Assembly: GCA_902537425.1 (NCBI GenBank)
Contig: CACBBD010000007.1
Location: 1-64,000, forward strand
Reading direction: 5' to 3'
Origin: an uncultured SAR86 cluster bacterium
GTDB lineage: Bacteria; Pseudomonadota; Gammaproteobacteria; Magnimaribacterales; Magnimaribacteraceae
DNA length: 64,000 nucleotides
Positions 26,206-35,051 of the stretch are shown piece by piece. Position 1 is the stretch's first letter, and each line of letters starts with the position of its first letter. The notes below the pieces were generated by a model. That model was not told where the DNA came from, searched no databases, and saw only the letters and a list, made by a program, of their open reading frames with translations. Both the position numbers and the translations under genes were made by a program.

Positions 26206-27591
26206 TTAGGACTTAAATTCAGAGACTAAAGTGGATACAGTTTCTTTTGCATCTCCAAACAACATTCTTGTATTAGATTTAAAGAATAAAGGATTCTGAA
26301 TACCTGCAAATCCTGATGCCATTGATCTTTTAGATACAAAGACCGTTTTAGCATTATCCACCTCAATAATAGGCATGCCGTAGATAGGGCTGCCCTCATT
26401 ATCTTTGGCATCTGGGTTTACTACGTCGTTCGCCCCAATAACAATACAAACATCAACAGTTTCCATTACCGGGTTAACATCATCAGGTTCAACTAGAACA
26501 TCATAAGAAACATTTGCCTCAGCAAGTAATACGTTCATATGTCCAGGCATTCTTCCTGCTACTGGGTGAATTGCATACTTAACTTCTGCCCCGTTATCCT
26601 CTAATAACTCTCCCAATTCCCTCACCGCGTGTTGTGCTTGAGCAACTGCCATTCCGTAACCAGGAACTATTAAGACCGATGAAGCAGCTTCAAGTATTAA
26701 ATAAGCATCATCAGCAGAAATAGGTTTGACTTCACCTTGTTCTTGGCTTGAATCAGAAGTAGCGTCAGGAGCAGCTCCAAAACCGCTAAATAGAACATTT
26801 GCTAATGATCTATTCATTGCCTTACACATTATATTTGTAAGTATCAGTCCGCTTGCACCAACCAGAGCACCTGCCACAATCAATACATTATTAAGAATGA
26901 CAAAACCTGCAGCACAAGCTGCTAAACCTGAAAAGCTATTGAGCAAGGCAATTACAACCGGCATGTCAGCCCCGCCAATAGGTATTACAAACAATATACC
27001 AAGTATGAAAGCAAGTACTATTAGTAAGATAAGTGTTTCTTCGGAGGAAATGAAACCTTTAATGAAAAGCATGTTTATTCCAACAAGCAAAATGGCTATT
27101 AATAAAATTCCATTTACAAATTGTTGTCCTTTATAAAGATATGGCTTCCCTGAGATTACTTCTGATAACTTTCCATAAGCAATAATACTGCCACTAAAAG
27201 TTAGACCACCTATTAAAACTGTTAAAAATATGGCTCCTAAAAAGGCAGAATTGTCAAAAGTCCCAGATACATATTCAGCTGAACCAACTAAAAGACTAGC
27301 AATACCGCCAAATCCATTAAAAATTGCAACCATTTCAGGCATTGAGGTCATTTTTACTTTGGTAGCTGCGAAATACCCCACTATGCTTCCAGCAATTAGT
27401 GCCCCAGCTATGTATCTATAATCGATTATATTCTGATCAAGTAAGGTTATGAGCACTGCCAAAAGCATTCCAGAAGAAGATAGTAAATTTCCTCTTCTTG
27501 CAGTATCAGGTGATCCCAACATCTTGAGTCCAACAATAAACAAAATTGAAGAAGCTATGTAAAATAAATTAACTAGTATTGCAGTATCCAT
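26206..27591 (-). CDS. pntB: NAD(P) transhydrogenase subunit beta
   Basis: A 461-residue protein. The first 260 or so residues are a membrane domain with about nine helices, and the last 180 are the NADP(H)-binding domain III (VPGYGMAVAQAQH, AGRMPGHMNVLLAEA, IVIGANDVVNP). It couples proton entry to hydride transfer from NADH to NADP+, supplying NADPH. It is third in the three-gene operon pntAA-pntAB-pntB, 2 bp after pntAB. Confidence 0.97.
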   Translation of the reverse strand: MDTAILVNLFYIASSILFIVGLKMLGSPDTARRGNLLSSSGMLLAVLITLLDQNIIDYRYIAGALIAGSIVGYFAATKVKMTSMPEMVAIFNGFGGIASLLVGSAEYVSGTFDNSAFLGAIFLTVLIGGLTFSGSIIAYGKLSEVISGKPYLYKGQQFVNGILLIAILLVGINMLFIKGFISSEETLILLIVLAFILGILFVIPIGGADMPVVIALLNSFSGLAACAAGFVILNNVLIVAGALVGASGLILTNIMCKAMNRSLANVLFSGFGAAPDATSDSSQEQGEVKPISADDAYLILEAASSVLIVPGYGMAVAQAQHAVRELGELLEDNGAEVKYAIHPVAGRMPGHMNVLLAEANVSYDVLVEPDDVNPVMETVDVCIVIGANDVVNPDAKDNEGSPIYGMPIIEVDNAKTVFVSKRSMASGFAGIQNPLFFKSNTRMLFGDAKETVSTLVSEFKS

Positions 27592-27593
27592 TA

Positions 27594-27872
27594 TTATTTC
27601 TTTTTAAACATTCCAAGCATTCTGTTTGTTACTAGATATCCACCTACAACATTGATTGATGCAAAAAAAACTGCAGCAGTTCCAAGGATAATAGTAACAA
27701 TCTCCGAAGATCCTGAAGACAAGATTGCTCCGACTAAAGTTATGCCAGAAATAGCATTGGCACCTGACATCAAAGGTGTATGCAAAGTAGAAGGTACTTT
27801 TGTAATCAGTTCAACACCTAAAAAGATTGATAGAACTAATACAAATATCAAAAGTATGATTTGTGTTTCCAT
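27594..27872 (-). CDS. pntAB: NAD(P) transhydrogenase subunit alpha part 2 (membrane)
   Basis: A 92-residue membrane protein of about three helices (IILLIFVLVLSIFLGVELI near the start). TPLMSGANAISGITLVGAI is typical of the transmembrane part of the alpha subunit. It anchors the soluble NAD-binding domain to PntB. It is encoded separately, as in Rhodospirillum rubrum, instead of being fused to PntAA as in E. coli. Confidence 0.94.
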   Translation of the reverse strand: METQIILLIFVLVLSIFLGVELITKVPSTLHTPLMSGANAISGITLVGAILSSGSSEIVTIILGTAAVFFASINVVGGYLVTNRMLGMFKKK

Positions 27873-27881
27873 ATTTAACTA

Positions 27882-29000
27882 TTATTTTACTGATTCGTTA
27901 ACAATACTACCTTGATGGGTAATTACACATCCTTTGAGTATTTCGTCTTCTAAGTCAAAATTTATATTGTTATTTTCTTTATCCCAAAATTCATCAATCA
28001 TATTGAACAAATTAGAACCAAAGACTTGAGAGGCATCCTTCGCAACTTCTCCAGGTAAGTTCGACATTCCAATAATTGTCACTCCATTATGGAAAACGTA
28101 TTCATCATTCTTGGAGCCTTCAACATTACCTCCTGTAGATACAGCCATATCCACAATTACACTGCCAGGTTGCATAGCTTCAACCATGTCTTGAGTTATT
28201 ATCCTAGGGGCTTGTCGACCGAATACTTGCGCTGTAGTTATGATTACATCTGATTGAGAACAGATTTTTTTCATACCATCTTGCTGCATCTTAATTTGTT
28301 CAGGGGTTAATTCTTTAGCATAGCCTTGATCTGTCTCCTCTGTATCACCAATATCAATTTTTACAAATTTTCCTCCCAAAGATTTAACCTGCTCTTCTAC
28401 AACTGGCCTTGTATCAAATGCCTCTACTCTCGCCCCAAGCCTCTTAGCAGTAGCTATAGCTTGTAGTCCAGCAACTCCCACACCGACTACAAATACTCTG
28501 GCAGGAGAGATTGTTCCCGCTGCTGTCATCATCATTGGAAAAGATTTAGAAAGTGTTCTTGAGGCTTCTATAACAGCCGCATATCCTGCCAAATTTGCTT
28601 GGGAACTCAGTGCATCCATCTTTTGTGCTCTTGTTATTCTTGGAACAAGTTCCATGCTTATGGAGCTAACATCAGCTGCAGCCAAATCAGATACAATTTG
28701 TCTTTCGTTAAATGGGTCTAAAAAGCTAATGTATATGGAATTCTTTTTTAGAGATTGAATCTCGTCCTGATTGGGTTTATTTATTTTACAAACTACATCA
28801 GCTGATTCAAGCCCTTTGGTTTTTTCATTACAAATTGTAGCACCTGCTTCAACATATAATTCATCGGAAACAAAAATTTTTTCTCCTAGCCCAGATTCAA
28901 TCAGAACTTCGATGCCCAAATCAGTAAACTTCTTGGCCACTTCAGGTAAAATAGTGGCACGTGTCTCGTGATCCTCTTCTTTAGGAAAAAATATTTGCAT
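27882..29000 (-). CDS. pntAA: NAD(P) transhydrogenase subunit alpha part 1 (NAD-binding)
   Basis: A 372-residue soluble subunit of the alanine dehydrogenase/PNT family. PKEEDHETRATILPE opens the N-terminal domain, SISMELVPRITRAQKMDALSS is the substrate-cleft segment, and FVVGVGVAGLQAIATAKRLGA is the NAD Rossmann loop around residue 168. It binds NADH and passes hydride to domain III of PntB. It is divergent from ubiG, with 53 bp between the starts. Confidence 0.96.
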   Translation of the reverse strand: MQIFFPKEEDHETRATILPEVAKKFTDLGIEVLIESGLGEKIFVSDELYVEAGATICNEKTKGLESADVVCKINKPNQDEIQSLKKNSIYISFLDPFNERQIVSDLAAADVSSISMELVPRITRAQKMDALSSQANLAGYAAVIEASRTLSKSFPMMMTAAGTISPARVFVVGVGVAGLQAIATAKRLGARVEAFDTRPVVEEQVKSLGGKFVKIDIGDTEETDQGYAKELTPEQIKMQQDGMKKICSQSDVIITTAQVFGRQAPRIITQDMVEAMQPGSVIVDMAVSTGGNVEGSKNDEYVFHNGVTIIGMSNLPGEVAKDASQVFGSNLFNMIDEFWDKENNNINFDLEDEILKGCVITHQGSIVNESVK

Positions 29001-29053
29001 AATTATTTTTGAATTGGAATTTTCGAAGAACAGTTTAATGAAAAAAGTTAACT

Positions 29054-29764
29054 ATGAACATAAAAAATTTAGATCATGATGAAGTAAATAAATTTGATGA
29101 ACTTGCAGCTAAATGGTGGGACAAGAATGGTGAATTTAAGCCACTACATCAAATTAATCCCTTAAGAGTAGGTTTTATTAAAGAAAGATCCTTACTGGAA
29201 GGTAAGAAGGTTCTAGATGTCGGTTGTGGCGGTGGTATTCTTGCTGAAGCTCTCAACGAATTGGGCGCCAACGTTACTGGAATAGACGCTTCAGAAAATA
29301 CTATTGGTGTTGCAAAAACTCACTCTAAATCTATAGGAAGCGATGTTAAATACATACAAAGTACAATTGAGGATTTTATATCTTCATATCCAGAAGAAAG
29401 ATTTGATGTAATAACTTGTTTAGAGATGCTTGAACATGTCCCTTCGCCTTATGAAATTATAAAGAGCTGCTCCAATCTCTTGAAGAAAGATGGAAACATT
29501 TTTTTTTCAACAATAAATAGAAACCCTAGATCCTACCTTTTTGCTGTTATAGGAGCGGAATATATATTAAACCTTCTTCCTAAAGGGACACATGATTACG
29601 AAAAATTTATAAAACCTTCCGAGTTAGCAAAATGGATTAGAGATGCAGGCCTAAGTTCTAAAGAGACAATAGGATTAAGTTATAACCCTATAACTGATAA
29701 CTATTGGCTTGGTAAAGATATCCAAGTTAACTATATGGTCCATGCAAAAAAGGAAAGCATTTGA
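29054..29764 (+). CDS. ubiG: Ubiquinone biosynthesis O-methyltransferase
   Basis: A 236-residue SAM-dependent methyltransferase. FDELAAKWWDKNGEFKPLHQINPLR is the UbiG N-terminal signature, VLDVGCGGGILAE the SAM motif I around residue 53, and FDVITCLEMLEHVP motif II. It carries out both O-methylations of ubiquinone synthesis. It overlaps the next gene by 4 bp and is divergent from pntAA. Confidence 0.97.
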   Translation: MNIKNLDHDEVNKFDELAAKWWDKNGEFKPLHQINPLRVGFIKERSLLEGKKVLDVGCGGGILAEALNELGANVTGIDASENTIGVAKTHSKSIGSDVKYIQSTIEDFISSYPEERFDVITCLEMLEHVPSPYEIIKSCSNLLKKDGNIFFSTINRNPRSYLFAVIGAEYILNLLPKGTHDYEKFIKPSELAKWIRDAGLSSKETIGLSYNPITDNYWLGKDIQVNYMVHAKKESI

Positions 29765-30417
29765 AAATTGAACTCTTCGCATTCGACCTAGATGGAACTC
29801 TTCTCGATACTGCACCTGATTTTCTTCATGCGGTAAATTTACTCAGAAAAAAGTATAAGTTTGGTGAAGCAGATTTTGAGCAAGTTCGATCAAGGGTTTC
29901 ACAAGGAGCGGCAAGCCTTGCTGCATATGCACTTAACCTAGAAGGCAAGCCAAATCAGATAATTGAATCTCATAGAAAAGAGTTACTAGATATATATGAA
30001 GATTGCTGCCTGACAAATACCAAAATGTTTGATGGGGTTGAAGAAGTATTAAATGAACTTAATGAAAAAAAAATTAAGTGGGGAATAATTACTAATAAAC
30101 CGAGAAGATTCGCTGAAGGTATTGTGGAAAATAAATTAGGTAAGCTCAAACCTCCTTTTTTAATATGCCCTGATGACGTAGGTGCCCGAAAACCTGAACC
30201 AGATGGACTTCTTCATGCCCTGACATTATCAGTTTCAAAACCAGAAAATAGTATCTACATTGGTGATCATCAAATAGATATTAAAGCGGGTGAAAGAGCT
30301 AATATGCTCACCGGTGCAGCAGCTTATGGATATATTCCTCTCAATGATAATGTCAAAGAATGGAAAGCAGATCATATATTCGATAAAGCAAATGAAATAA
30401 TTACATTAGTCAGATAA
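29761..30417 (+). CDS. HAD phosphatase, Gph/MupP type
   Basis: A 218-residue HAD hydrolase with AFDLDGTLLDT (nucleophile and acid aspartates), IITNKP (motif II), KPEPDG with the conserved lysine, and YIGDHQIDIKAG (motif IV). It starts at a TTG embedded in the ubiG stop (ATTTGA), so coupling sets expression. Families with this profile are phosphoglycolate phosphatase (Gph) and N-acetylmuramate-6-phosphate phosphatase (MupP). In Pseudomonas mupP lies between ubiG and a YciK-like SDR, exactly as here, so MupP is a strong alternative. AmgK and MurU would be needed and are not in the window. Confidence 0.85.
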   Translation: MKIELFAFDLDGTLLDTAPDFLHAVNLLRKKYKFGEADFEQVRSRVSQGAASLAAYALNLEGKPNQIIESHRKELLDIYEDCCLTNTKMFDGVEEVLNELNEKKIKWGIITNKPRRFAEGIVENKLGKLKPPFLICPDDVGARKPEPDGLLHALTLSVSKPENSIYIGDHQIDIKAGERANMLTGAAAYGYIPLNDNVKEWKADHIFDKANEIITLVR

Positions 30418-31175
30418 TGAAAATGGAATTCGAAAAACTCAATTATCCTTCTAATCTTTTAGAAGGTAAGACTATCGTTATCTCTGGAGCAGGTTCAGGT
30501 ATAGGTAGACAAATAGCGAGGACTTACGCAGAGTTTGGTGCAGATTTAATTCTTCTAAGTAAGAGCATTGAGAAACTAGAATCAATTTATGAAGAAATAA
30601 ATCAAATTACTTCTAGCAGTGTGATCATCCAGCCTATAGATTACAAAACTGCTGATGAAAAAAATTATCGAGAAATTGTCGAAGCAATTAAAGAGGAATA
30701 TTCTCGTATCGATGGACTGGTCAATAATGCAGGGATACTCGGTGAAAAAAAACCTCTTGAGCAATATAGTTACTCGGTATGGAAAGATGTTCTAAAAGTC
30801 AATCTTGATGCAAGCTTTTTGTTAACAAAAAATTTGATTCCTCTTTTGAGAGAATCTAGCAGTAGCTCGATAATTTTCACGTCATCTGGAGTTGGGAGAA
30901 AAGGAAGAGCTTACTGGGGAGCTTACTCGATTAGTAAATTTGCAACTGAAGCAATGATGCAAATACTATTTGATGAACTCCAGAACACCACATTAATTAG
31001 AGTTAACTGCATAAATCCTGGAGCTGTCAGAACTAAAATGAGAGAGTCGGCATACCCTGCAGAAAATCCAGAGAATAATCCATCTGCTATTGAGATAATG
31101 AATCCTTATCTATATTTGATGAGTGATCTGAGCAAAGATATTAGCGGTCAATCGATTGACGCTCAAGCGCATTAA
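30417..31175 (+). CDS. yciK: YciK-type short-chain dehydrogenase
   Basis: A 252-residue classical SDR. The NAD(P) loop is ISGAGSGIGRQIA, NNAG follows around residue 102, a serine-rich stretch (TSSGVGRKG) precedes the catalytic YSISK, and NPGAVRTKM follows. The start ATG shares a base with the preceding stop (TAATG). The physiological substrate of YciK is unknown. Its end overlaps the convergent rluB by 35 bp, so the two genes share a tail-to-tail segment with no terminator. Confidence 0.85.
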   Translation: MKMEFEKLNYPSNLLEGKTIVISGAGSGIGRQIARTYAEFGADLILLSKSIEKLESIYEEINQITSSSVIIQPIDYKTADEKNYREIVEAIKEEYSRIDGLVNNAGILGEKKPLEQYSYSVWKDVLKVNLDASFLLTKNLIPLLRESSSSSIIFTSSGVGRKGRAYWGAYSISKFATEAMMQILFDELQNTTLIRVNCINPGAVRTKMRESAYPAENPENNPSAIEIMNPYLYLMSDLSKDISGQSIDAQAH

Positions 31176-31878
31176 TCTCACTTTTTGTGAGTTCCTTAAA
31201 AGCACCTTGCTTTAGAGTAGCAGGTAAAAAAAGGTTACCATAGCGCACTCTTTTGAGACGCGAAATTTCTAAACCTTGACTCTCCCACAGTCTTCTGACC
31301 TCTCTAGAACGACCCTCCATGATAACCATTGCAAACCATTGATTTGTTTTTCCTTTCCTTCCTGCCTGAACATCAGAAAATTTTGCAAAACCATCTTTTA
31401 ATTCGACTCCCTTAATAAGATTATTCACTATTTTTTCACTCACATGACCATGTACTCTAGCGACATATTCTCTCTCGATGTTAGAGGAAGGATGCATTAA
31501 ATTATTTGCGAAAGAACCATCGTTAGTGAATAGAATTAATCCAGAAGTATTAATATCTAACCTGCCAACGGAAACCCATCTGCCTGATCTCAATTTAGGA
31601 AGAGAATCGAAAATAGTTTTCTTATGGTCAGGATCATTACGAGAGGATATTTCTCCTACCTTCTTGTTATATATTAGAACCCTTCTTTTAGTAGGATCTT
31701 TCTTTAAAAGCTTTATCGTCCTGCCTTCGACCTCAAATGTATCTTTTTCTGATACCAGCTGACCAATGATGGCCAACTGACCATTTACCAAAACCTTTTT
31801 TTGCCTTATTAGTGATTCTATTCCTCTTCTAGATCCAATACCATGATCTGCGAGGATCTTGTGGATCCTGATCTTCAA
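31141..31878 (-). CDS. rluB: 23S rRNA pseudouridine2605 synthase
   Basis: A 245-residue protein with an N-terminal S4 domain (RIHKILADHGIGSRRGIESLIRQ) and an RsuA-type pseudouridine synthase domain whose catalytic aspartate is in VGRLDINTSGLIL. GRSREVRRLWESQG is the C-terminal family motif. It isomerises a uridine of 23S rRNA. It lies 3 bp after scpB in the usual scpA-scpB-rluB order. Confidence 0.92.
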   Translation of the reverse strand: MKIRIHKILADHGIGSRRGIESLIRQKKVLVNGQLAIIGQLVSEKDTFEVEGRTIKLLKKDPTKRRVLIYNKKVGEISSRNDPDHKKTIFDSLPKLRSGRWVSVGRLDINTSGLILFTNDGSFANNLMHPSSNIEREYVARVHGHVSEKIVNNLIKGVELKDGFAKFSDVQAGRKGKTNQWFAMVIMEGRSREVRRLWESQGLEISRLKRVRYGNLFLPATLKQGAFKELTKSEINALERQSIDR

Positions 31879-31881
31879 TAT

Positions 31882-32472
31882 TTAATTCAAAGATTTTGAG
31901 CTACTAATAGACTCATCAGGTTCATCTATCGGTAGTTCGTGCTCAATTGATGTTAGGTCAGGCAAGGAAGGGAGTTCTGGAAGCTCTCTAAGATGTTGTA
32001 ATCCAAAATAATCTAGAAATTCTTTGGTAGTTGAATATAAAGAAGGTCTGCCGGGCACATCTCTTTGACCAACGATCTTTACCCAGCCTCTTTCCATAAG
32101 CCCTCTAATTAATTGAGTTCCAACAGATACTCCTCTTATTTCCTCTATTTCCCCCCTAGTTATAGGTTGCTTATACGCAATAAGAGAAAGAGTTTCCAAA
32201 GTAGCCTTGGAAAATTTCTGAGGTTTTTCTTCCCAAAGTTTCGCAATGTATTGAGATAGAGACTGTTTTACCTGCAAACGATATCCACTTGCTATCTTCT
32301 TCAGTTCAATGCCTCGAGATTGGCAGTCCTGATCTATTTGATTCAGGGCTTTTCTAATCTCATCTTTAGAAGGCTTAGGATCCTCAAAAACTTTAACGAT
32401 ATCGTCAATGCTTATTGGTCTTGATGCTGATAAAAGCAATGCTTCAAGAATTTCACTTAATTTCCTCTCCAT
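31882..32472 (-). CDS. scpB: Segregation and condensation protein B
   Basis: A 196-residue ScpB with two winged-helix domains. The first is around residues 1-75 (LSEILEALLLSASRPISIDDI); the second, around 85-165, has the signature LSLIAYKQPITRGEIEEIRGV. ScpB forms the SMC-ScpAB or analogous condensin in chromosome segregation. Its start shares a base with the scpA stop. The acidic, serine-rich tail is typical. Confidence 0.94.
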   Translation of the reverse strand: MERKLSEILEALLLSASRPISIDDIVKVFEDPKPSKDEIRKALNQIDQDCQSRGIELKKIASGYRLQVKQSLSQYIAKLWEEKPQKFSKATLETLSLIAYKQPITRGEIEEIRGVSVGTQLIRGLMERGWVKIVGQRDVPGRPSLYSTTKEFLDYFGLQHLRELPELPSLPDLTSIEHELPIDEPDESISSSKSLN

Positions 32473-33311
32473 TAATGTACCTCTTCAATTCCTTTAATAT
32501 GTATAGGACCAAACTCCTCTGATTGCACAATCTCAATTAATGAGTCTTTCAGAAGCTCTAAGATTGCTAAGAATGTTACCACCACGCCTATCTTGCCTTC
32601 TTTAGGTTTGAATAAAGAAGTAAACTCTATGAAAGATTCAGTTCTCATTCTTTCTAATATTTGGGTCATTCTTTCTCTAGTTGAGAGTTCTTCGAAATTA
32701 ATTAAATGAGCATGAGATTGTTCGGCTCTTCTTAGAACTTCAGCAAGTGCAATCGTTAACTCTTCTAGAGGTACGTCTATGAGAGGTGCTTGGGTAGTAA
32801 ATTCTGGTAATTTTGCATTAGCTGCAAAAATTTCTCTGTCTATTCTGGGAATTTTATCTATTCGTTCTGCAGCCTCTTTGTACCTTTGATACTCTTGAAG
32901 TCGTTTAATTAAGTCAGCTCTTGGATCCTCTTCTTCTGTTTGCTCTTCAGGTCTAGGCAGCAACATTCTAGATTTTAATTCAGCCAAATAAGCAGCCATT
33001 ACTAGGTAATCTCCTGCCAATTCAACCTGCATTGCATCCATCAATTCTATGTAAGATGTATATTGTTCAGTTATCTTAGCTACGTTTATATCTAAAATAT
33101 CCAGGTTCTGTTTCTTTATGAGGTATAAAAGAAAATCTAAAGGGCCTGCAAAACTGTCTAATAGAATCTCAAGGGCATTGGGGGGGACATATAAATCATC
33201 AGGGAGGCTAGTTTCTTTGCCTTTTACAGTCGCTAAGAAGAGTTCCTCTTGACGGGGATGAGCTCGTTTTTCCTCTTTTTTTAGAGGATTTAAGGTCTTT
33301 GTATCAACCAT
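32472..33311 (-). CDS. scpA: Segregation and condensation protein A
   Basis: A kleisin protein of 279 residues from the ATG at 33311. The track instead starts at a TTG at 33320, inside a palindrome. FAGPLDFLLYLIKKQNLDILDI is the N-terminal SMC-binding segment, and YLAELKSRMLLPRP the conserved helix end. The C-terminal winged helix includes VVVTFLAILELLKDSLIEIVQ. It bridges the SMC heads with ScpB. I prefer the ATG because a GGA lies at suitable spacing in front of it. Confidence 0.92.
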   Translation of the reverse strand: MVDTKTLNPLKKEEKRAHPRQEELFLATVKGKETSLPDDLYVPPNALEILLDSFAGPLDFLLYLIKKQNLDILDINVAKITEQYTSYIELMDAMQVELAGDYLVMAAYLAELKSRMLLPRPEEQTEEEDPRADLIKRLQEYQRYKEAAERIDKIPRIDREIFAANAKLPEFTTQAPLIDVPLEELTIALAEVLRRAEQSHAHLINFEELSTRERMTQILERMRTESFIEFTSLFKPKEGKIGVVVTFLAILELLKDSLIEIVQSEEFGPIHIKGIEEVH

Positions 33312-33316
33312 TTTTT

Positions 33317-33334
33317 CCAATACTTATGTATTGG
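33317..33334. promoter_or_regulatory. Perfect 18-nt dyad just upstream of scpA
   Basis: CCAATAC-ttat-GTATTGG has perfect 7-bp arms. It lies between a TATAAT (33341-33346) and the scpA ATG (33311), so it covers the likely transcription start and its 3' arm contains the GG of the Shine-Dalgarno. It could be an operator, or a 5' mRNA hairpin that hides the ribosome-binding site. Confidence 0.45.
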
Positions 33335-33340
33335 TCCTAT

Positions 33341-33346
33341 ATTATA
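33341..33346 (-). promoter_or_regulatory. Putative -10 box of the scpA-scpB-rluB operon
   Basis: A perfect TATAAT on the minus strand lies in the 65-bp gap between the nadE stop and the scpA ATG. The -35 at 17-bp spacing (TTCCTC) is poor. It implies that scpAB-rluB can be transcribed independently of nadE. Confidence 0.4.
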
Positions 33347-33376
33347 GCCACTTATCTGCCTTTGAGGAAATAAGCC

Positions 33377-35008
33377 TTATTTTAAAAACTTATTAGTAAT
33401 GGGATATCTTCTGTCCTTTCCAAAACCTCTTGAAGTTATCTTTACTCCAAGCGGTGCCTGCCGTCTTTTGTATTCACTAAAATCAATTAATCTTATTACT
33501 CTATTTAAAATACTACTTTCAATTCCTGACTCTTCTATTTCTTTTTTACTTTTATCTTGTTCAACGTAAAGCTCTATTATTTTATCTAGAGTGTCATAAT
33601 CTGGAAGACTATCACTATCTTTTTGATCTGCTGCAAGTTCGGCACTAGGTGGCCTCTCAATAATTCTTTCAGGTATAACATTAGAAATTGTATTTCTATA
33701 TCTCGCGAGTTCATAAACTAAAGTTTTGGGCACATCTTTCAAAACCCCAAAACCTCCTGCAGTATCTCCGTAGAGAGTAGAATATCCAACAGCTGTTTCA
33801 CTTTTGTTGCCTGTAGTTAGGACTATTTCCCCGGATTTGTTTGATAAGGCCATTAAGATGACCCCCCTGCACCTTGATTGAAGATTTTCTTCAGTAATAT
33901 CAGGTTCAAGACCTTTGAATTCGCATTCAAGGCTACTTTGAAAAGAATCATATATTTCTCCTATAGGAATAATAGAATGTTTTATGCCTAAGTTTTCTGC
34001 TAGTTTATTTGCATCTTCAACACTCATGTCGGAAGTAAACTTGAAAGGCATCATAAAGCTTCTTACATTTTCAGATCCAATTGCATCTGCTGCTATGACT
34101 GCAGTTAAAGCGGAATCTATACCTCCAGAAGAGCCTATCAATACTCCAGGAAATTTATTTTTATTAATATAATCCTTCGCCCCTAAAACCAAAGCTTTAT
34201 AAACCTCTTCAAGCTCTGAATCCTCAGGTATTACTTCGTTTTTATCACTCAATATATTCCCATCATGTTGGGATAAAAAACTTACTACTGCTTGATCTGT
34301 TTCAAATTTGGCAAGTTGCAATACTTGCTTGCCTGTGCTGTCCATTGCCATAGAAGTGCCATCAAATACCAATTCATCCTGTCCTCCTACTTGGTTAGCA
34401 TAAACGATGGGTATTGAGAATTTGGATGCATGACCTGAAATTAAATTCTTTCTTTCTTGTATTTTATTTAGATGAAATGGAGAAGCATTGATGTTTAAGA
34501 CTAAGTTAGCTCCTTTCTCATGTAATTGCGTTATTACCTTTTGATGCCATATATCTTCACATACAGAAAGACCTACTCTGAAACCATTTACCTCAAAGAT
34601 TGCTGGACTATCACCTGGTTCAAAATATCTTTTTTCGTCAAATACCTCATAATTTGGTAATTCTTGTTTTTTACATTCGGTAATAATCGAATTATTTCTG
34701 AGCACACCGGCACAATTAAAAATTGATTCTCCTTCTCTCTTTGGATAACCAATTACAACGAAACTTTCAGGTCTAAAATTACTAAGCTCAGTAATTGCTT
34801 CATAAGCTTGATCAAGTAAATCCTCTCTTAGAATAAGATCTTCGGGGGGATAGCCAGTTATAAACATCTCCGTTAGCAAGAATATATCTGGAGAGGATTC
34901 TTTTGAGAGTTTAGAAATAGAGTTTTTTGCCAGCTCTAAGTTTCCAACTATATCTCCGACTATAGGATTTTCTTGAATAATGCCTACAGAAATTTTCTTG
35001 GATACCAT
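33377..35008 (-). CDS. nadE: Glutamine-dependent NAD+ synthetase
   Basis: A 543-residue two-domain enzyme. The N-terminal nitrilase-type glutaminase (to about residue 265) has Glu in LLTEMFITGYPPEDL, Lys in KQELPNYEVFDEKRYF, and Cys in CEDIWHQ. The C-terminal ATP-pyrophosphatase has GSSGGIDSALTAVIA and TTGNKSE. It amidates nicotinate adenine dinucleotide with glutamine-derived ammonia. It is divergent from the DAHP synthase. Confidence 0.96.
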   Translation of the reverse strand: MVSKKISVGIIQENPIVGDIVGNLELAKNSISKLSKESSPDIFLLTEMFITGYPPEDLILREDLLDQAYEAITELSNFRPESFVVIGYPKREGESIFNCAGVLRNNSIITECKKQELPNYEVFDEKRYFEPGDSPAIFEVNGFRVGLSVCEDIWHQKVITQLHEKGANLVLNINASPFHLNKIQERKNLISGHASKFSIPIVYANQVGGQDELVFDGTSMAMDSTGKQVLQLAKFETDQAVVSFLSQHDGNILSDKNEVIPEDSELEEVYKALVLGAKDYINKNKFPGVLIGSSGGIDSALTAVIAADAIGSENVRSFMMPFKFTSDMSVEDANKLAENLGIKHSIIPIGEIYDSFQSSLECEFKGLEPDITEENLQSRCRGVILMALSNKSGEIVLTTGNKSETAVGYSTLYGDTAGGFGVLKDVPKTLVYELARYRNTISNVIPERIIERPPSAELAADQKDSDSLPDYDTLDKIIELYVEQDKSKKEIEESGIESSILNRVIRLIDFSEYKRRQAPLGVKITSRGFGKDRRYPITNKFLK

Positions 35009-35051
35009 TTTTTCTAAATTTTTAGTTAATTTTCAAGTTATTTTTATGCAG

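Noticed and set aside
26226-26411. 61-residue ORF within pntB
   Set aside because: It lies in a different frame of the conserved NADP-binding domain; it is a shadow.
31141-31175. Possible mis-called end of yciK or rluB because of the 35-bp tail-to-tail overlap
   Set aside because: Both proteins have normal lengths and conserved C-terminal regions, so a true convergent overlap is likely.
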